Of a stretch of 64,000 nt of DNA, positions 1 through 10,931 are shown piece by piece (position 1 is the stretch's first letter; every line of letters starts with the position of its first letter). The translations under genes were made by a program, and so were the position numbers. This stretch comes from Coffea arabica (Eukaryota; Streptophyta; Magnoliopsida; Gentianales; Rubiaceae): contig NC_092330.1 of assembly GCF_036785885.1 (NCBI RefSeq), positions 11,380,525-11,444,524 of the forward strand, given 5' to 3'. A model generated the notes under the pieces. That model did no database searches and was not told the DNA's origin. It was given only the letters and a program-made list of their open reading frames with translations.

Positions 1-56
1 GGGTCCGGGTCCGGAATAATGAATTCCGGCCCGGACCCGGCCCGTTGACACCCCTA
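1..56 (+). mobile_element. hAT MITE, right end only (window edge)
   Basis: The window opens inside the MITE that splits a 5S gene. The right terminal repeat ends in CCGTTGACACCCCTA and is followed by the GGTGACCC target duplication. Confidence 0.85.
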
Positions 57-91
57 GGTGACCCCCTGGGAAATCCTCGTGTTGCACCCCT
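57..91 (+). pseudogene. 5S rRNA 3' fragment after MITE
   Basis: These are the last 35 bases of an interrupted 5S gene: duplicated bases 86-93, then 94-120, with A at base 102 as in all MITE-bearing copies. The 5' part lies outside the window. Confidence 0.85.
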
Positions 92-501
92 CCCTTTTTT
101 GTTTCGAAATCCAAATTTCCCCTTCGTTCTTTATGCTGTAGTAATTTAGCTCCGTCGGAACGATTGCTTTATATTTTGCTTCTCATCGAAGCATGAAGGC
201 GGATCTGAAAGCGCGAGACAAGTCAGGAACGGTACGGCTGGATCGAAGCCCGGATCGTCGGTCAAAGTTGTCGGCGCAAATGTATAAGCGCAAGCGTGAA
301 GGATCAATTTCAGGATAATTGAGAGTTGTGCGACGAGGGAAAAAAAAGGTGCAAAGCAACAAGAAAAAAATATAAAAGTAAATAAATAAAAGGATGTGAG
401 GAAATTCATGAATTGACGCTTAGAATGAATTCGGGTCCAGAAAAGCCAAACTGCTTCACAGGACGTGGCAGTTTAAAAGAATAAAGCGAAAGGAACATGG
501 C

Positions 502-1120
502 GGGTGCGATCATACCAGCACTAATGCACCGGATCCCATCAGAACTTCGAAGTTAAGCGTGCTTGGGCGACAGTAGTACTAGGATGGGTGACCCTAGGCC
601 GGTCAACGGGTCGGGTCTACACCCGGATCCGGATCGGATCCCTGGAATTTTTGCGGGTATGGGTAGGGATTTAATTCCGTTATCCGGATCCGATCCGTTT
701 TTTCAAACAAAAAAACGGGTCGGATACGGAATATAGTATTCCGACCCGTATTAGACCCGGATCCGGATATAAATGATTTAATAATTTATAAAAAATATAT
801 ATTATCAATATAATTTGATTAGGATGATGTATTTGAGTAAAATCAATTTGATTTATTTTCTTATTTGGTTTTTTCTTTGCATTAGCTAGAAATTTGTTTA
901 CAAATATATCTTTTTCTCTTTTTTGTTAGAAATTATAAATTTTGGCAAATTTGTTCGGGTAGACCCGACCCGGATCCGAGACTCGCCGGGTCCGGATCCG
1001 AAACACCGAATAAAAGACCCGTCGGATCCGGGTCCGGGTCCGGAATAATGAATTCCGGCCCAGACCCGGCCCGTTGACACCCCTAGGTGACCCCCTGGGA
1101 AATCCTCGTGTTGCACCCCT
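502..1120 (+). pseudogene. 5S rRNA gene split by hAT MITE (unit 1)
   Basis: 5S bases 1-93 are at 502-594 and bases 86-120 resume at 1086-1120 after the MITE. The insertion cuts the box C end of the internal Pol III promoter. It carries the lineage changes G70C and G102A, and also C46T. Confidence 0.9.
595..1085 (+). mobile_element. hAT-type MITE in 5S gene (491 bp)
   Basis: The left end TAGGCCGGTCAACGGG matches, inverted, the right end TAGGGGTGTCAACGGG. Exact 8-bp duplications GGTGACCC (587-594 and 1086-1093) are typical of hAT elements. There is no transposase frame. The interior has many GGATCCGG / CCCGACCC subterminal repeats and a palindrome at 716-748, then an AT-rich core. This is the short variant, lacking a 13-bp segment near the right end that longer copies have. 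Confidence 0.88.
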
Positions 1121-1530
1121 CCCTTTTTTGTTTCGAAATCAAAATTTTCCCTTCGTTCTTTATGCTGTAGTAATTTAGCTCCGTCGGAACGATTGCTTTA
1201 TATTTTGCTTCTCATCGAAGCATGAAGGCGGATCTGAAGGCGCGAGACAAGTCAGGAACGGTACGGCTGGATCGAAGCCCGGATCGTCGGTCAAAGTTGT
1301 CGGCGCAAATGTATAAGCGCAAGCGTGAAGGATCAATTTCAGGATAATTGAGAGTTGTGCGACGAGGGAAAAAAAAGGTGCAAAGCAACAAGAAAAAAAT
1401 ATAAAAGTAAATAAATAAAAGGATGTGAGGAAATTCATGAATTGACGCTTAGAATGAATTCGGGTCCAGAAAAGCCAAACTGCTTCACAGGACGTGGCAG
1501 TTTAAAAGAATAAAGCGAAAGGAACATGGC

Positions 1531-2163
1531 GGGTGCGATCATACCAGCACTAATGCACCGGATCCCATCAGAACTCCGAAGTTAAGCGTGCTTGGGCGAC
1601 AGTAGTACTAGGATGGGTGACCCTAGGCCTGTCAACGGGTCGGGTCTACACCCGGATCCGGATCGGATCCCTAAAATTTTTGCGGGTAAGGGTAGGGATT
1701 TCATTCCGTTATCCGGATCCGGATCCGTTTTTTCAAACAAAAAAACGGGTCGGATACGGAATATAGTATTCCGACCCGTATTAGACCCGGATCCGGATAT
1801 AAATGATTTAATAATTTATAAAAAATATATATTATCAATATAATTTGATTAGGATGATGTATTTGAGTAAAATCAATTTGATTTATTTTCTTATTTGGTT
1901 TTTTCTTTGCATTAGCTAGAAATTTGTTTACAAATATATCTTTTTCTCTTTTTTGTTAGAAATTATAAATTTTGGCAAATTTGTTCGGGTAGACCCGACC
2001 CGGAACCGAGACTCGTCGGGTCCGGATCCGGAACACCGAATAAAAGACCCGTCGGGTAAACGGGTCGGATCCGGGTCCGGGTCCGGAATAATGAATTCCG
2101 GCCCGGACCCGGCCCGTTGACACCCCTAGGTGACCCCCTGGGAAATCCTCGTGTTGCACCCCT
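1531..2163 (+). pseudogene. 5S rRNA gene split by hAT MITE (unit 2)
   Basis: Bases 1-93 at 1531-1623 and bases 86-120 at 2129-2163. C at base 46, C at 70, A at 102. Confidence 0.9.
1624..2128 (+). mobile_element. hAT-type MITE in 5S gene (505 bp, long form)
   Basis: Same terminal repeats and GGTGACCC duplication. The left end reads TAGGCCTG. Shares variants with the copies at 4227 and 11025. Confidence 0.88.
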
Positions 2164-2543
2164 CCCTTTTTTGTTTCGAAATCCAAATTTCCCCTTCGTT
2201 CTTTATGCTGTAGTAATTTAGCTCCGTCGGAACGATTGCTTTATATTTTGCTTCTCATCGAAGCATGAAGGCGGATCTGAAGGCGCGAGACAAGTCAGGA
2301 ACGGTACGGCTGGATCGAAGCCCGGATCGTCGGTCAAAGTTGTCGGCGCAAATGTATAAGCGCAAGCGTGAAGGATCAATTTCAGGATAATTGAGAGTTG
2401 CGCGACGAGGGAAAAAAATGGTGCAAATCAACAAGAAAAAAATGTAAAAGTAAATAAATAAAAGGATGAGGGGAAATTCTTGAATTGACGCTTAAAATGA
2501 ATTCGGGTCCAGAAAAGCCACACTGCTTCACAGGACGGGGCAG

Positions 2544-2550
2544 TTTAAAA
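2544..2550 (+). promoter_or_regulatory. TATA-like element of intact 5S gene
   Basis: TTTAAAA at -30 to -24, with C at -1: the layout of plant 5S upstream promoters. Confidence 0.65.
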
Positions 2551-2573
2551 GAATAAAGCGAAAGGAACATGGC

Positions 2574-2693
2574 GGGTGCGATCATACCAGCACTAATGCA
2601 CCGGATCCCATCAGAACTCCGAAGTTAAGCGTGCTTGGGCGAGAGTAGTACTAGGATGGGTGACCCCCTGGGAAGTTCTCGTGTTGCACCCCT
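2574..2693 (+). rRNA. 5S ribosomal RNA, intact
   Basis: An uninterrupted 120-nt plant 5S gene, from GGGTGCGATCATACC to GTTGCACCCCT. It is the RNA of the large ribosomal subunit transcribed by Pol III from an internal promoter (box A about 50-64, IE about 67-72, box C about 80-97). The IE reads GCGAGA, unlike the split copies. C104T is the one difference from the two cleanest genes in the array. It is followed by a T6 run. Confidence 0.96.
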
Positions 2694-2696
2694 CCC

Positions 2697-2702
2697 TTTT
2701 TT
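2697..2702 (+). terminator. Pol III terminator
   Basis: A run of six T starts four bases after the 5S 3' end. Confidence 0.8.
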
Positions 2703-3103
2703 GTTTCGAAATCCAAATTTCCCCTTCGTTCTTTATGCTGTAGTAATTTAGCTCCGTCGGGTCGATTGCTTTATATTTTGCTTCTTATCGAAGCATGAAG
2801 GCGGATCTGAAGGCGCGAGACAAATCAGGAACGGTACGGCTGGATCGAAGCCCGGATCGTCGGTCAAAGTTGTCGGCGCAAATGTATAAGCGCAAGCGTG
2901 AAGGATCAATTTCAGGATAATTGAGAGTTGTGCGACGAGTGAAAAAAAAGGTGCAAAGCAACAAGAAAAAAATATAAAAGTAAATAAATAAAAGGATGAG
3001 AGGAAATTCATGAATTGACGCTTAGAATGAATTCGGGTCCAGAAAAGCCAAACTGCTTCACAGGACGTGGCAGTTTAAAAGAATAAAGCGAAAGGAACAT
3101 GGC

Positions 3104-3723
3104 GGGTGCGATCATACCAGCACTAATGCACCGGATCCCATCAGAACTTCGAAGTTAAGCGTGCTTGGGCGACAGTAGTACTAGGATGGGTGACCCTAGG
3201 CCGGTCAACGGGTCGGGTCTACACCCGGATCCGGATCGGATCCCTGAAATTTTTGCTGGTATGGGTAGGGATTTAATTCCGTTATCCGGATCCGGATCCG
3301 TTTTTTCAAACAAAAAAACGGGTCGGATACGGAATATAGTATTCCGACCCGTACTAGACCCGGATCCGGATATAAATGATTTAATAATTTATAAAAAATA
3401 TATATTATCAATATAATTTGATTAGGATGATGTATTTGAGTAAAATCAATTTGATTTATTTTCTTATTTGGTTTTTTCTTTGCATTAGCTAGAAATTTGT
3501 TTACAAATATATCTTTTTCTCTTTTTTGTTAGAAATTATAAATTTTGGCAAATTTGTTCGGGTAGACCCGACCCGGATCCGAGACTCGCCGGGTCCGGAT
3601 CCGAAACACCGAATAAAAGACCCGTCGGATCCGGGTCCGGCTCCGGAATAATGAATTCCGGCCCAGACCCGGCCCGTTGACACCCCTAGGTGACCCCCTG
3701 GGAAATCCTCGTGTTGCACCCCT
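3104..3723 (+). pseudogene. 5S rRNA gene split by hAT MITE (unit 4)
   Basis: Bases 1-93 at 3104-3196 and 86-120 at 3689-3723. Carries C46T, G70C and G102A, like unit 1. Confidence 0.9.
3197..3688 (+). mobile_element. hAT-type MITE in 5S gene (492 bp)
   Basis: Short variant, closely matching the copies at 595 and 9995. GGTGACCC on both sides. Confidence 0.88.
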
Positions 3724-4133
3724 CCCTTTTTTGTTTCGAAATCAAAATTTTCCCTTCGTTCTTTATGCTGTAGTAATTTAGCTCCGTCGGAACGATTGCT
3801 TTATATTTTGCTTCTCATCGAAGCATGAAGGCGGATCTGAAGGCGCGAGACAAGTCAGGAACGGTACGGCTGGATCGAAGCCCGGATCGTCGGTCAAAGT
3901 TGTCGGCGCAAATGTATAAGCGCAAGCGTGAAGGATCAATTTCAGGATAATTGAGAGTTGTGCGACGAGGGAAAAAAAAGGTGCAAAGCAACAAGAAAAA
4001 AATATAAAAGTAAATAAGTAAAAGGATGTGAGGAAATTCATGAATTGACGCTTAGAATGAATTCGGGTCCAGAAAAGCCAAACTGCTTCACAGGACGTGG
4101 CAGTTTAAAAGAATAAAGCGAAAGGAACATGGC

Positions 4134-4766
4134 GGGTGCGATCATACCAGCACTAATGCACCGGATCCCATCAGAACTCCGAAGTTAAGCGTGCTTGGGC
4201 GACAGTAGTACTAGGATGGGTGACCCTAGGCCTGTCAACGGGTCGGGTCTACACCCGTATCCGGATCGGATCCCTAAAATTTTTGCGGGTAAGGGTAGGG
4301 ATTTCATTCCGTTATCCGGATCCGGATCCGTTTTTTCAAACAAAAAAACGGGTCGGATACGGAATATAGTATTCCGACCCGTATTAGACCCGGATCCGGA
4401 TATAAATGATTTAATAATTTATAAAAAATATATATTATCAATATAATTTGATTAGGATGATGTATTTGAGTAAAATCAATTTGATTTATTTTCTTATTTG
4501 GTTTTTTCTTTGCATTAGCTAGAAATTTGTTTACAAATATATCTTTTTCTTTTTTTTGTTAGAAATTATAAATTTTGGCAAATTTGTTCGGGTAGACCCG
4601 ACCCGGAACCGAGACTCGTCGGGTCCGGATCCGGAACACCGAATAAAAGACCCGTCGGGTAAACGGGTCGGATCCGGGTCCGGGTCCGGAATAATGAATT
4701 CCGGCCCGGACCCGGCCCGTTGACACCCCTAGGTGACCCCCTGGGAAATCCTCGTGTTGCACCCCT
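4134..4766 (+). pseudogene. 5S rRNA gene split by hAT MITE (unit 5)
   Basis: Bases 1-93 at 4134-4226 and 86-120 at 4732-4766. Matches unit 2. Confidence 0.9.
4227..4731 (+). mobile_element. hAT-type MITE in 5S gene (505 bp)
   Basis: Long form with left end TAGGCCTG, flanked by GGTGACCC. Confidence 0.88.
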
Positions 4767-5148
4767 CCCTTTTTTGTTTCGAAATCCAAATTTCCCCTTC
4801 GTTCTTTATGCTGTAGTAATTTAGCTCCGTCGTAACGATTGCTTTATATTTTGCTTCTCATCGAAGCATGAAGGCGGATCTGAAGGCGCGAGACAAGTCA
4901 GGAACGGTACGGCTGGATCGAAGCCCGGATCGTCGGTCAAAGTTGTCGGCGCAAATGTATAAGCGCAAGCGTGAAGGATCAATTTCAGGATAATTGAGAG
5001 TTGCGCGACGAGGGAAAAAAAAATGGTGCAAATCAACAAGAAAAAAATGTAAAAGTAAATAAATAAAAGGATGAGGGGAAATTCTTGAATTGACGCTTAA
5101 AATGAATTCGGGTCCAGAAAAGCCACACTGCTTCACAGGACGGGGCAG

Positions 5149-5155
5149 TTTAAAA
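5149..5155 (+). promoter_or_regulatory. TATA-like element of intact 5S gene
   Basis: TTTAAAA at -30 to -24 of the gene at 5179. Confidence 0.65.
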
Positions 5156-5178
5156 GAATAAAGCGAAAGGAACATGGC

Positions 5179-5298
5179 GGGTGCGATCATACCAGCACTA
5201 ATGCACCGGATCCCATCAGAACTCCGAAGTTAAGCGTGCTTGGGCGAGAGTAGTACTAGGATGGGTGACCCCCTGGGAAGTCCTCGTGTTGCACCCCT
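5179..5298 (+). rRNA. 5S ribosomal RNA, intact
   Basis: An uninterrupted 120-nt 5S gene with G46-region CTCCG, G70, G102 and C104, so it matches the usual plant sequence throughout. The upstream TATA-like box and the T6 terminator are both present. It and the gene at 8328 are the most canonical copies here and the likeliest to make functional 5S RNA. Confidence 0.96.
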
Positions 5299-5301
5299 CC
5301 C

Positions 5302-5307
5302 TTTTTT
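5302..5307 (+). terminator. Pol III terminator
   Basis: T6 run directly after the 5S gene. Confidence 0.8.
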
Positions 5308-5708
5308 GTTTCGAAATCCAAATTTCCCCTTCGTTCTTTATGCTGTAGTAATTTAGCTCCGTCGGAACGATTGCTTTATATTTTGCTTCTCATCGAAGCA
5401 TGAAGGCGGATCTGAAGGCGCGAGACAAGTCAGGAACGGTACGGCTGGATCGAAGCCCGGATCGTCGGTCAAAGTTGTCGGCGCAAATGTATAAGCGCAA
5501 GCGTGAAGGATCAATTTCAGGATAATTGAGAGTTGTGCGACGAGTGAAAAAAAAGGTGCAAAGCAACAAGAAAAAAATATAAAAGTAAATAAATAAAAGG
5601 ATGAGAGGAAATTCATGAATTGACGCTTAGAATGAATTCGGGTCCAGAAAAGCCAAACTGCTTCACAGGACGTGGCAGTTTAAAAGAATAAAGCGAAAGG
5701 AACATGGC

Positions 5709-6340
5709 GGGTGCGATCATACCAGCACTAATGCACCGGATCCCATCAGAACTCCGAAGTTAAGCGTGCTTGGGCGACAGTAGTACTAGGATGGGTGACC
5801 CTAGGCCTGTCAACGGGTCGGGTCTAGACCCGGATCCGGATCGGATCCCTGAAATTTTTGCGGGTATGGGTAGGGATTTAATTCCGTTATCCGTATCCGG
5901 ATCCGTTTTTTCAAACAAAAAAACGGGTCGGATACGGAATATAGTATTCCGACCCGTATTAGACCCGGATCCGGATATAAATGATTTAATAATTTATAAA
6001 AAATATATATTATCAATATAATTTGATTAGGATGATGTATTTGAGTAAAATCAATTTGATTTATTTTCTTATTTGGTTTTTTCTTTGCATTAGCTAGAAA
6101 TTTGTTTACAAATATATCTTTTTCTCTTTTTTGTTAGAAATTATAAATTTTGGCAAATTTGTTCGGGTAGACCCGACCCGGATCCGAGACTCGCCGGGTC
6201 CGGATCCGGAACACAGAATAAAAGACCGTCGGGTAAACGGGTCGGATCCGGGTCCGGGTCCGGAATAATGAATTCCGGCCCGGACCCGGCCCGTTGACAC
6301 CCCTAGGTGACCCCCTGGGAAATCCTCGTGTTGCACCCCT
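5709..6340 (+). pseudogene. 5S rRNA gene split by hAT MITE (unit 7)
   Basis: Bases 1-93 at 5709-5801 and 86-120 at 6306-6340. C46, C70, A102. Confidence 0.9.
5802..6305 (+). mobile_element. hAT-type MITE in 5S gene (504 bp)
   Basis: Long form. It has GTCTAGACCC near the left end, a variant shared only with the copy at 7376. Confidence 0.88.
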
Positions 6341-6722
6341 CCCTTTTTTGTTTCGAAATCCAAATTTCCCCTTCGTTCTTTATGCTGTAGTAATTTAGCT
6401 CCGTCGGAACGATTGCTTTATATTTTGCTTCTCATCGAAGCATGAAGGCGGATCTGAAGGCGCGAGACAAGTCAGGAACGGTACGGCTGGATCGAAGCCC
6501 GGATCGTCGGTCAAAGTTGTCGGCGCAAATGTATAAGCGCAAGCGTGAAGGATCAATTTCAGGATAATTGAGAGTTGCGCGACGAGGGAAAAAAAAATGG
6601 TGCAAATCAACAAGAAAAAAATGTAAAAGTAAATAAATAAAAGGATGAAGGGAAATTCTTGAATTGACGCTTAAAATGAATTCGGGTCCAGAAAAGCCAC
6701 ACTGCTTCACAGGACGGGGCAG

Positions 6723-6729
6723 TTTAAAA
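6723..6729 (+). promoter_or_regulatory. TATA-like element of intact 5S gene
   Basis: TTTAAAA at -30 to -24 of the gene at 6753. Confidence 0.65.
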
Positions 6730-6752
6730 GAATAAAGCGAAAGGAACATGGC

Positions 6753-6872
6753 GGGTGCGATCATACCAGCACTAATGCACCGGATCCCATCAGAACTCCG
6801 AAGTTAAGCATGCTTGGGCGAGAGTAGTACTAGGATGGGTGACCCCTTGGGAAGTTCTCGTGTTGCACCCCT
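6753..6872 (+). rRNA. 5S ribosomal RNA, uninterrupted but variant
   Basis: A 120-nt 5S gene without the MITE. It differs from the canonical copies at G58A (inside box A), C95T and C104T. Promoter and terminator remain, so it is probably transcribed, but the box A change could lower output or make this a decaying copy. Confidence 0.93.
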
Positions 6873-6875
6873 CCC

Positions 6876-6881
6876 TTTTTT
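6876..6881 (+). terminator. Pol III terminator
   Basis: T6 run after the 5S gene. Confidence 0.8.
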
Positions 6882-7282
6882 GTTTCGAAATCCAAATTTC
6901 CCCTTCGTTCTTTATGCTGTAGTAATTTAGCTCCGTCGGGACGATTGCTTTATATTTTGCTTCTTATCGAAGCATGAAGGCGGATCTGAAGGCGCGAGAC
7001 AAGTCAGGAACGGTACGGCTGGATCGAAGCCCGGATCGTCGGTCAAAGTTGTCGGCGCAAATGTATAAGCGCAAGCGTGAAGGATCAATTTCAGGATAAT
7101 TGAGAGTTGTGCGACGAGTGAAAAAAAAGGTGCAAAGCAACAAGAAAAAAATATAAAAGTAAATAAATAAAAGGATGAGAGGAAATTCATGAATTGACGC
7201 TTAGAATGAATTCGGGTCCAGAAAAGCCAAACTGCTTCACAGGACGTGGCAGTTTAAAAGAATAAAGCGAAAGGAACATGGC

Positions 7283-7915
7283 GGGTGCGATCATACCAGC
7301 ACTAATGCACCGGATCCCATCAGAACTCCGAAGTTAAGCGTGCTTGGGCGACAGTAGTACTAGGATGGGTGACCCTAGGCCTGTCAACGGGTCGGGTCTA
7401 GACCCGGATCCGGATCGGATCCCTGAAATTTTTGCGGGTATGGGTAGGGATTTAATTCCGTTATCCGGATCCGGATCCGTTTTTTCAAACAAAAAAACGG
7501 GTCGGATACGGAATATAGTATTCCGACCCGTATTAGACCCGGATCCGGATATAAATGATTTAATAATTTATAAAAAATATATATTATCAATATAATTTGA
7601 TTAGGATGATGTATTTGAGTAAAATCAATTTGATTTATTTTCTTATTTGGTTTTTTCTTTGCATTAGCTAGAAATTTGTTTACAAATATATCTTTTTCTC
7701 TTTTTTGTTAGAAATTATAAATTTTGGCAAATTTGTTCGGGTAGACCCGACCCGGATCCGAGACTCGCCGGGTCCGGATCCGGAACACCGAATAAAAGAC
7801 CCGTCGGGTAAACGGGTCGGATCCGGGTCCGGGTCCGGAATAATGAATTCCGGCCCGGACCCGGCCCGTTGACACCCCTAGGTGACCCCCTGGGAAATCC
7901 TCGTGTTGCACCCCT
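7283..7915 (+). pseudogene. 5S rRNA gene split by hAT MITE (unit 9)
   Basis: Bases 1-93 at 7283-7375 and 86-120 at 7881-7915. Near-copy of unit 7. Confidence 0.9.
7376..7880 (+). mobile_element. hAT-type MITE in 5S gene (505 bp)
   Basis: Long form with the GTCTAGACCC variant, flanked by GGTGACCC. Confidence 0.88.
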
Positions 7916-8297
7916 CCCTTTTTTGTTTCGAAATCCAAATTTCCCCTTCGTTCTTTATGCTGTAGTAATTTAGCTCCGTCGGAACGATTGCTTTATATTT
8001 TGCTTCTCATCGAAGCATGAAGGCGGATCTGAAGGCGCGAGACAAGTCAGGAACGGTACCGCTGGATCGAAGCCCGGATCGTCGGTCAAAGTTGTCGGCG
8101 CAAATGTATAAGCGCAAGCGTGAAGGATCAATTTCAGGATAATTGAGAGTTGCGCGACGAGGGAAAAAAAAATGGTGCAAATCAACAAGAAAAAAATGTA
8201 AAAGTAAATAAATAAAAGGATGAGGAGAAATTCTTGAATTGACGCTTAAAATGAATTCGGGTCCAGAAAAGCCACACTGCTTCACAGGACGGGGCAG

Positions 8298-8304
8298 TTT
8301 AAAA
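8298..8304 (+). promoter_or_regulatory. TATA-like element of intact 5S gene
   Basis: TTTAAAA at -30 to -24 of the gene at 8328. The bases just before the gene read ATGTC instead of ATGGC. Confidence 0.65.
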
Positions 8305-8327
8305 GAATAAAGCGAAAGAAACATGTC

Positions 8328-8447
8328 GGGTGCGATCATACCAGCACTAATGCACCGGATCCCATCAGAACTCCGAAGTTAAGCGTGCTTGGGCGAGAGT
8401 AGTACTAGGATGGGTGACCCCCTGGGAAGTCCTCGTGTTGCACCCCT
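8328..8447 (+). rRNA. 5S ribosomal RNA, intact
   Basis: An uninterrupted, canonical 120-nt 5S gene (CTCCG at 44-48, G70, G102, C104). The -4 position upstream differs from the other three intact genes (T for G), while C at -1 is kept. T6 terminator follows. Confidence 0.96.
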
Positions 8448-8858
8448 CCCTTTTTTGTTTCGAAATTCAAATTTCCCCTTCGTTCTTTATGCTGTAGTCA
8501 TTTAGCTCCGTCGGAACGATTGCTTTATATTTTGCTTCTCATCGAAGCATGAAGGCGGATCTGAAGGCGCGAGACAAGTCAGGAACGGTACGGCTGGATC
8601 GAAGCCCGGATCGTCGGTCAAAGTTTTCGGCGCAAATGTATAAGCGCAAGCGTGAAGGATCAATTTCAGGATAATTGAGAGTTGCGCGACGAGGGAAAAA
8701 AAATGGTGCAAATCAACAAGAAAAAAATGTAAAAGTAAATAAATAAGAGGATGAGAGGAAATTCATGAATTGACGCTTAGAATGAATTCGGGTCCAGAAA
8801 AGCCAAACTGCTTCACAGGACGTGACAGTTTAAAAGAATAAAGCGAAAGGAACATGGC
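8448..8858 (+). repeat. Recombinant 5S intergenic spacer
   Basis: The left part carries the variants of spacers that precede intact genes (GTTGCGCGACG, ATGGTGCAAATC, AAATGTAAAAG). From about 8747 the right part carries the variants of spacers that precede split genes (GATGAGAGG, CTTAGAATG, GCCAAACTG). The switch suggests crossover or gene conversion between the two unit types. Confidence 0.7.
8451..8456 (+). terminator. Pol III terminator
   Basis: T6 run after the 5S gene. Confidence 0.8.
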
Positions 8859-9491
8859 GGGTGCGATCATACCAGCACTAATGCACCGGATCCCATCAGA
8901 ACTTCGAAGTTAAGCGTGCTTGGGCGACAGTAGTACTAGGATGGGTGACCCTAGGCCGGTCAACGGGTCGGGTCTACACCCGGATCCGGATCGGATCCCT
9001 GAAATTTTTGCGGGTATGGGTAGGGATTTAATTCCGTTATCCGGATCCGGATCCGTTTTTTCAAACAAAAAAACGGGTCGGATACGGAATATAGTATTCC
9101 GACCCGTATTAGACCCGGATCCGGATATAAATGATTTAATAATTTATAAAAAATATATATTATCAATATAATTTGATTAGGATGATGTATTTGAGTAAAA
9201 TCAATTTGATTTATTTTCTTATTTGGTTTTTTCTTTGCATTAGCTAGAAATTTGTTTACAAATATATCTTTTTCTCTTTTTTGTTAGAAATTATAAATTT
9301 TGGGAAATTTGTTCGGGTAGACCCGACCCGGATCCGAGACTCGGCGGGTCTGGATCCGAAACACCGAATAAAAGACCCGTCGGGTAAACGGGTCGGATCC
9401 GGGTCCGGGTCCGGAATAATGAATTCCGGCCCGGACCCGGCCCGTTGACACCCCTAGGTGACCCCCTGGGAAATCCTCGTGTTGCACCCCT
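8859..9491 (+). pseudogene. 5S rRNA gene split by hAT MITE (unit 11)
   Basis: Bases 1-93 at 8859-8951 and 86-120 at 9457-9491. C46T, G70C, G102A. Confidence 0.9.
8952..9456 (+). mobile_element. hAT-type MITE in 5S gene (505 bp)
   Basis: Long form but with left end TAGGCCGG, so it combines features of the two MITE subtypes. Confidence 0.88.
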
Positions 9492-9901
9492 CCCTTTTTT
9501 GTTTCGAAATCCAAATTTCCCCTTCGTTCTTTATGCTGTAGTAATTTAGCTCCGTCGGAACGATTGATTTATATTTTGCTTCTCATCGAAGCATGAAGGC
9601 GGATCTGAAAGCGCGAGACAAGTCAGGAACGGTACGGCTGGATCGAAGCCCGGATCGTCGGTCAAAGTTGTCGGCGCAAATGTATAAGCGCAAGCGTGAA
9701 GGATCAATTTCAGGATAATTGAGAGTTGTGCGACGAGGGAAAAAAAAGGTGCAAAGCAACAAGAAAAAAATATAAAAGTAAATAAATAAAAGGATGTGAG
9801 GAAATTCATGAATTGACGCTTAGAATGAATTCGGGTCCAGAAAAGCCAAACTGCTTCACAGGACGTGGCAGTTTAAAAGAATAAAGCGAAAGGAACATGG
9901 C

Positions 9902-10521
9902 GGGTGCGATCATACCAGCACTAATGCACCGGATCCCATCAGAACTTCGAAGTTAAGCGTGCTTGGGCGACAGTAGTACTAGGATGGGTGACCCTAGGCC
10001 GGTCAACGGGTCGGGTCTACACCCGGATCCGGATCGGATCCCTGGAATTTTTGCGGGTATGGGTAGGGATTTAATTCCGTTATCCGGATCCGATCCGTTT
10101 TTTCAAACAAAAAAACGGGTCGGATACGGAATATAGTATTCCGACCCGTATTAGACCCGGATCCGGATATAAATGATTTAATAATTTATAAAAAATATAT
10201 ATTATCAATATAATTTGATTAGGATGATGTATTTGAGTAAAATCAATTTGATTTATTTTCTTATTTGGTTTTTTCTTTGCATTAGCTAGAAATTTGTTTA
10301 CAAATATATCTTTTTCTCTTTTTTGTTAGAAATTATAAATTTTGGCAAATTTGTTCGGGTAGACCACAACCCGGATCCGAGACTCGCCGGGTCCGGATCC
10401 GAAACACCGAATAAAAGACCCGTCGGATCCGGGTCCGGGTCCGGAATAATGAATTCCGGCCCAGACCCGGCCCGTTGACACCCCTAGGTGACCCCCTGGG
10501 AAATCCTCGTGTTGCACCCCT
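9902..10521 (+). pseudogene. 5S rRNA gene split by hAT MITE (unit 12)
   Basis: Bases 1-93 at 9902-9994 and 86-120 at 10487-10521. Near-identical to unit 1 at an offset of 9400 bp. Confidence 0.9.
9995..10486 (+). mobile_element. hAT-type MITE in 5S gene (492 bp)
   Basis: Short variant, almost identical to the copy at 595-1085. Confidence 0.88.
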
Positions 10522-10931
10522 CCCTTTTTTGTTTCGAAATCAAAATTTTCCCTTCGTTCTTTATGCTGTAGTAATTTAGCTCCGTCGGAACGATTGCTTT
10601 ATATTTTGCTTCTCATCGAAGCATGAAGGCGGATCTGAAGGCGCGAGACAAGTCAGGAACGGTACGGCTGGATCGAAGCCCGGATCGTCGGTCAAAGTTG
10701 TCGGCGCAAATGTATAAGCGCAAGCGTGAAGGATCAATTTCAGGATAATTGAGAGTTGTGCGACGAGGGAAAAAAAAGGTGCAAAGCAACAAGAAAAAAA
10801 TATAAAAGTAAATAAATAAAAGGATGTGAGGAAATTCATGAATTGACGCTTAGAATGAATTCGGGTCCAGAAAAGCCAAACTGCTTCACAGGACGTGGCA
10901 GTTTAAAAGAATAAAGCGAAAGGAACATGGC

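Noticed and set aside
146-409. Repeated minus-strand frames of about 87 codons in the 5S spacers, and plus-strand 83-codon frames in the MITEs
   Set aside because: They recur only because the array repeats, overlap 5S genes or MITE ends, and show biased low-complexity translations with no domain.
595-1085. MITE considered as a normal 5S spacer subrepeat
   Set aside because: It lies inside the gene, has inverted terminal repeats and an exact 8-bp duplication, and four units lack it cleanly.
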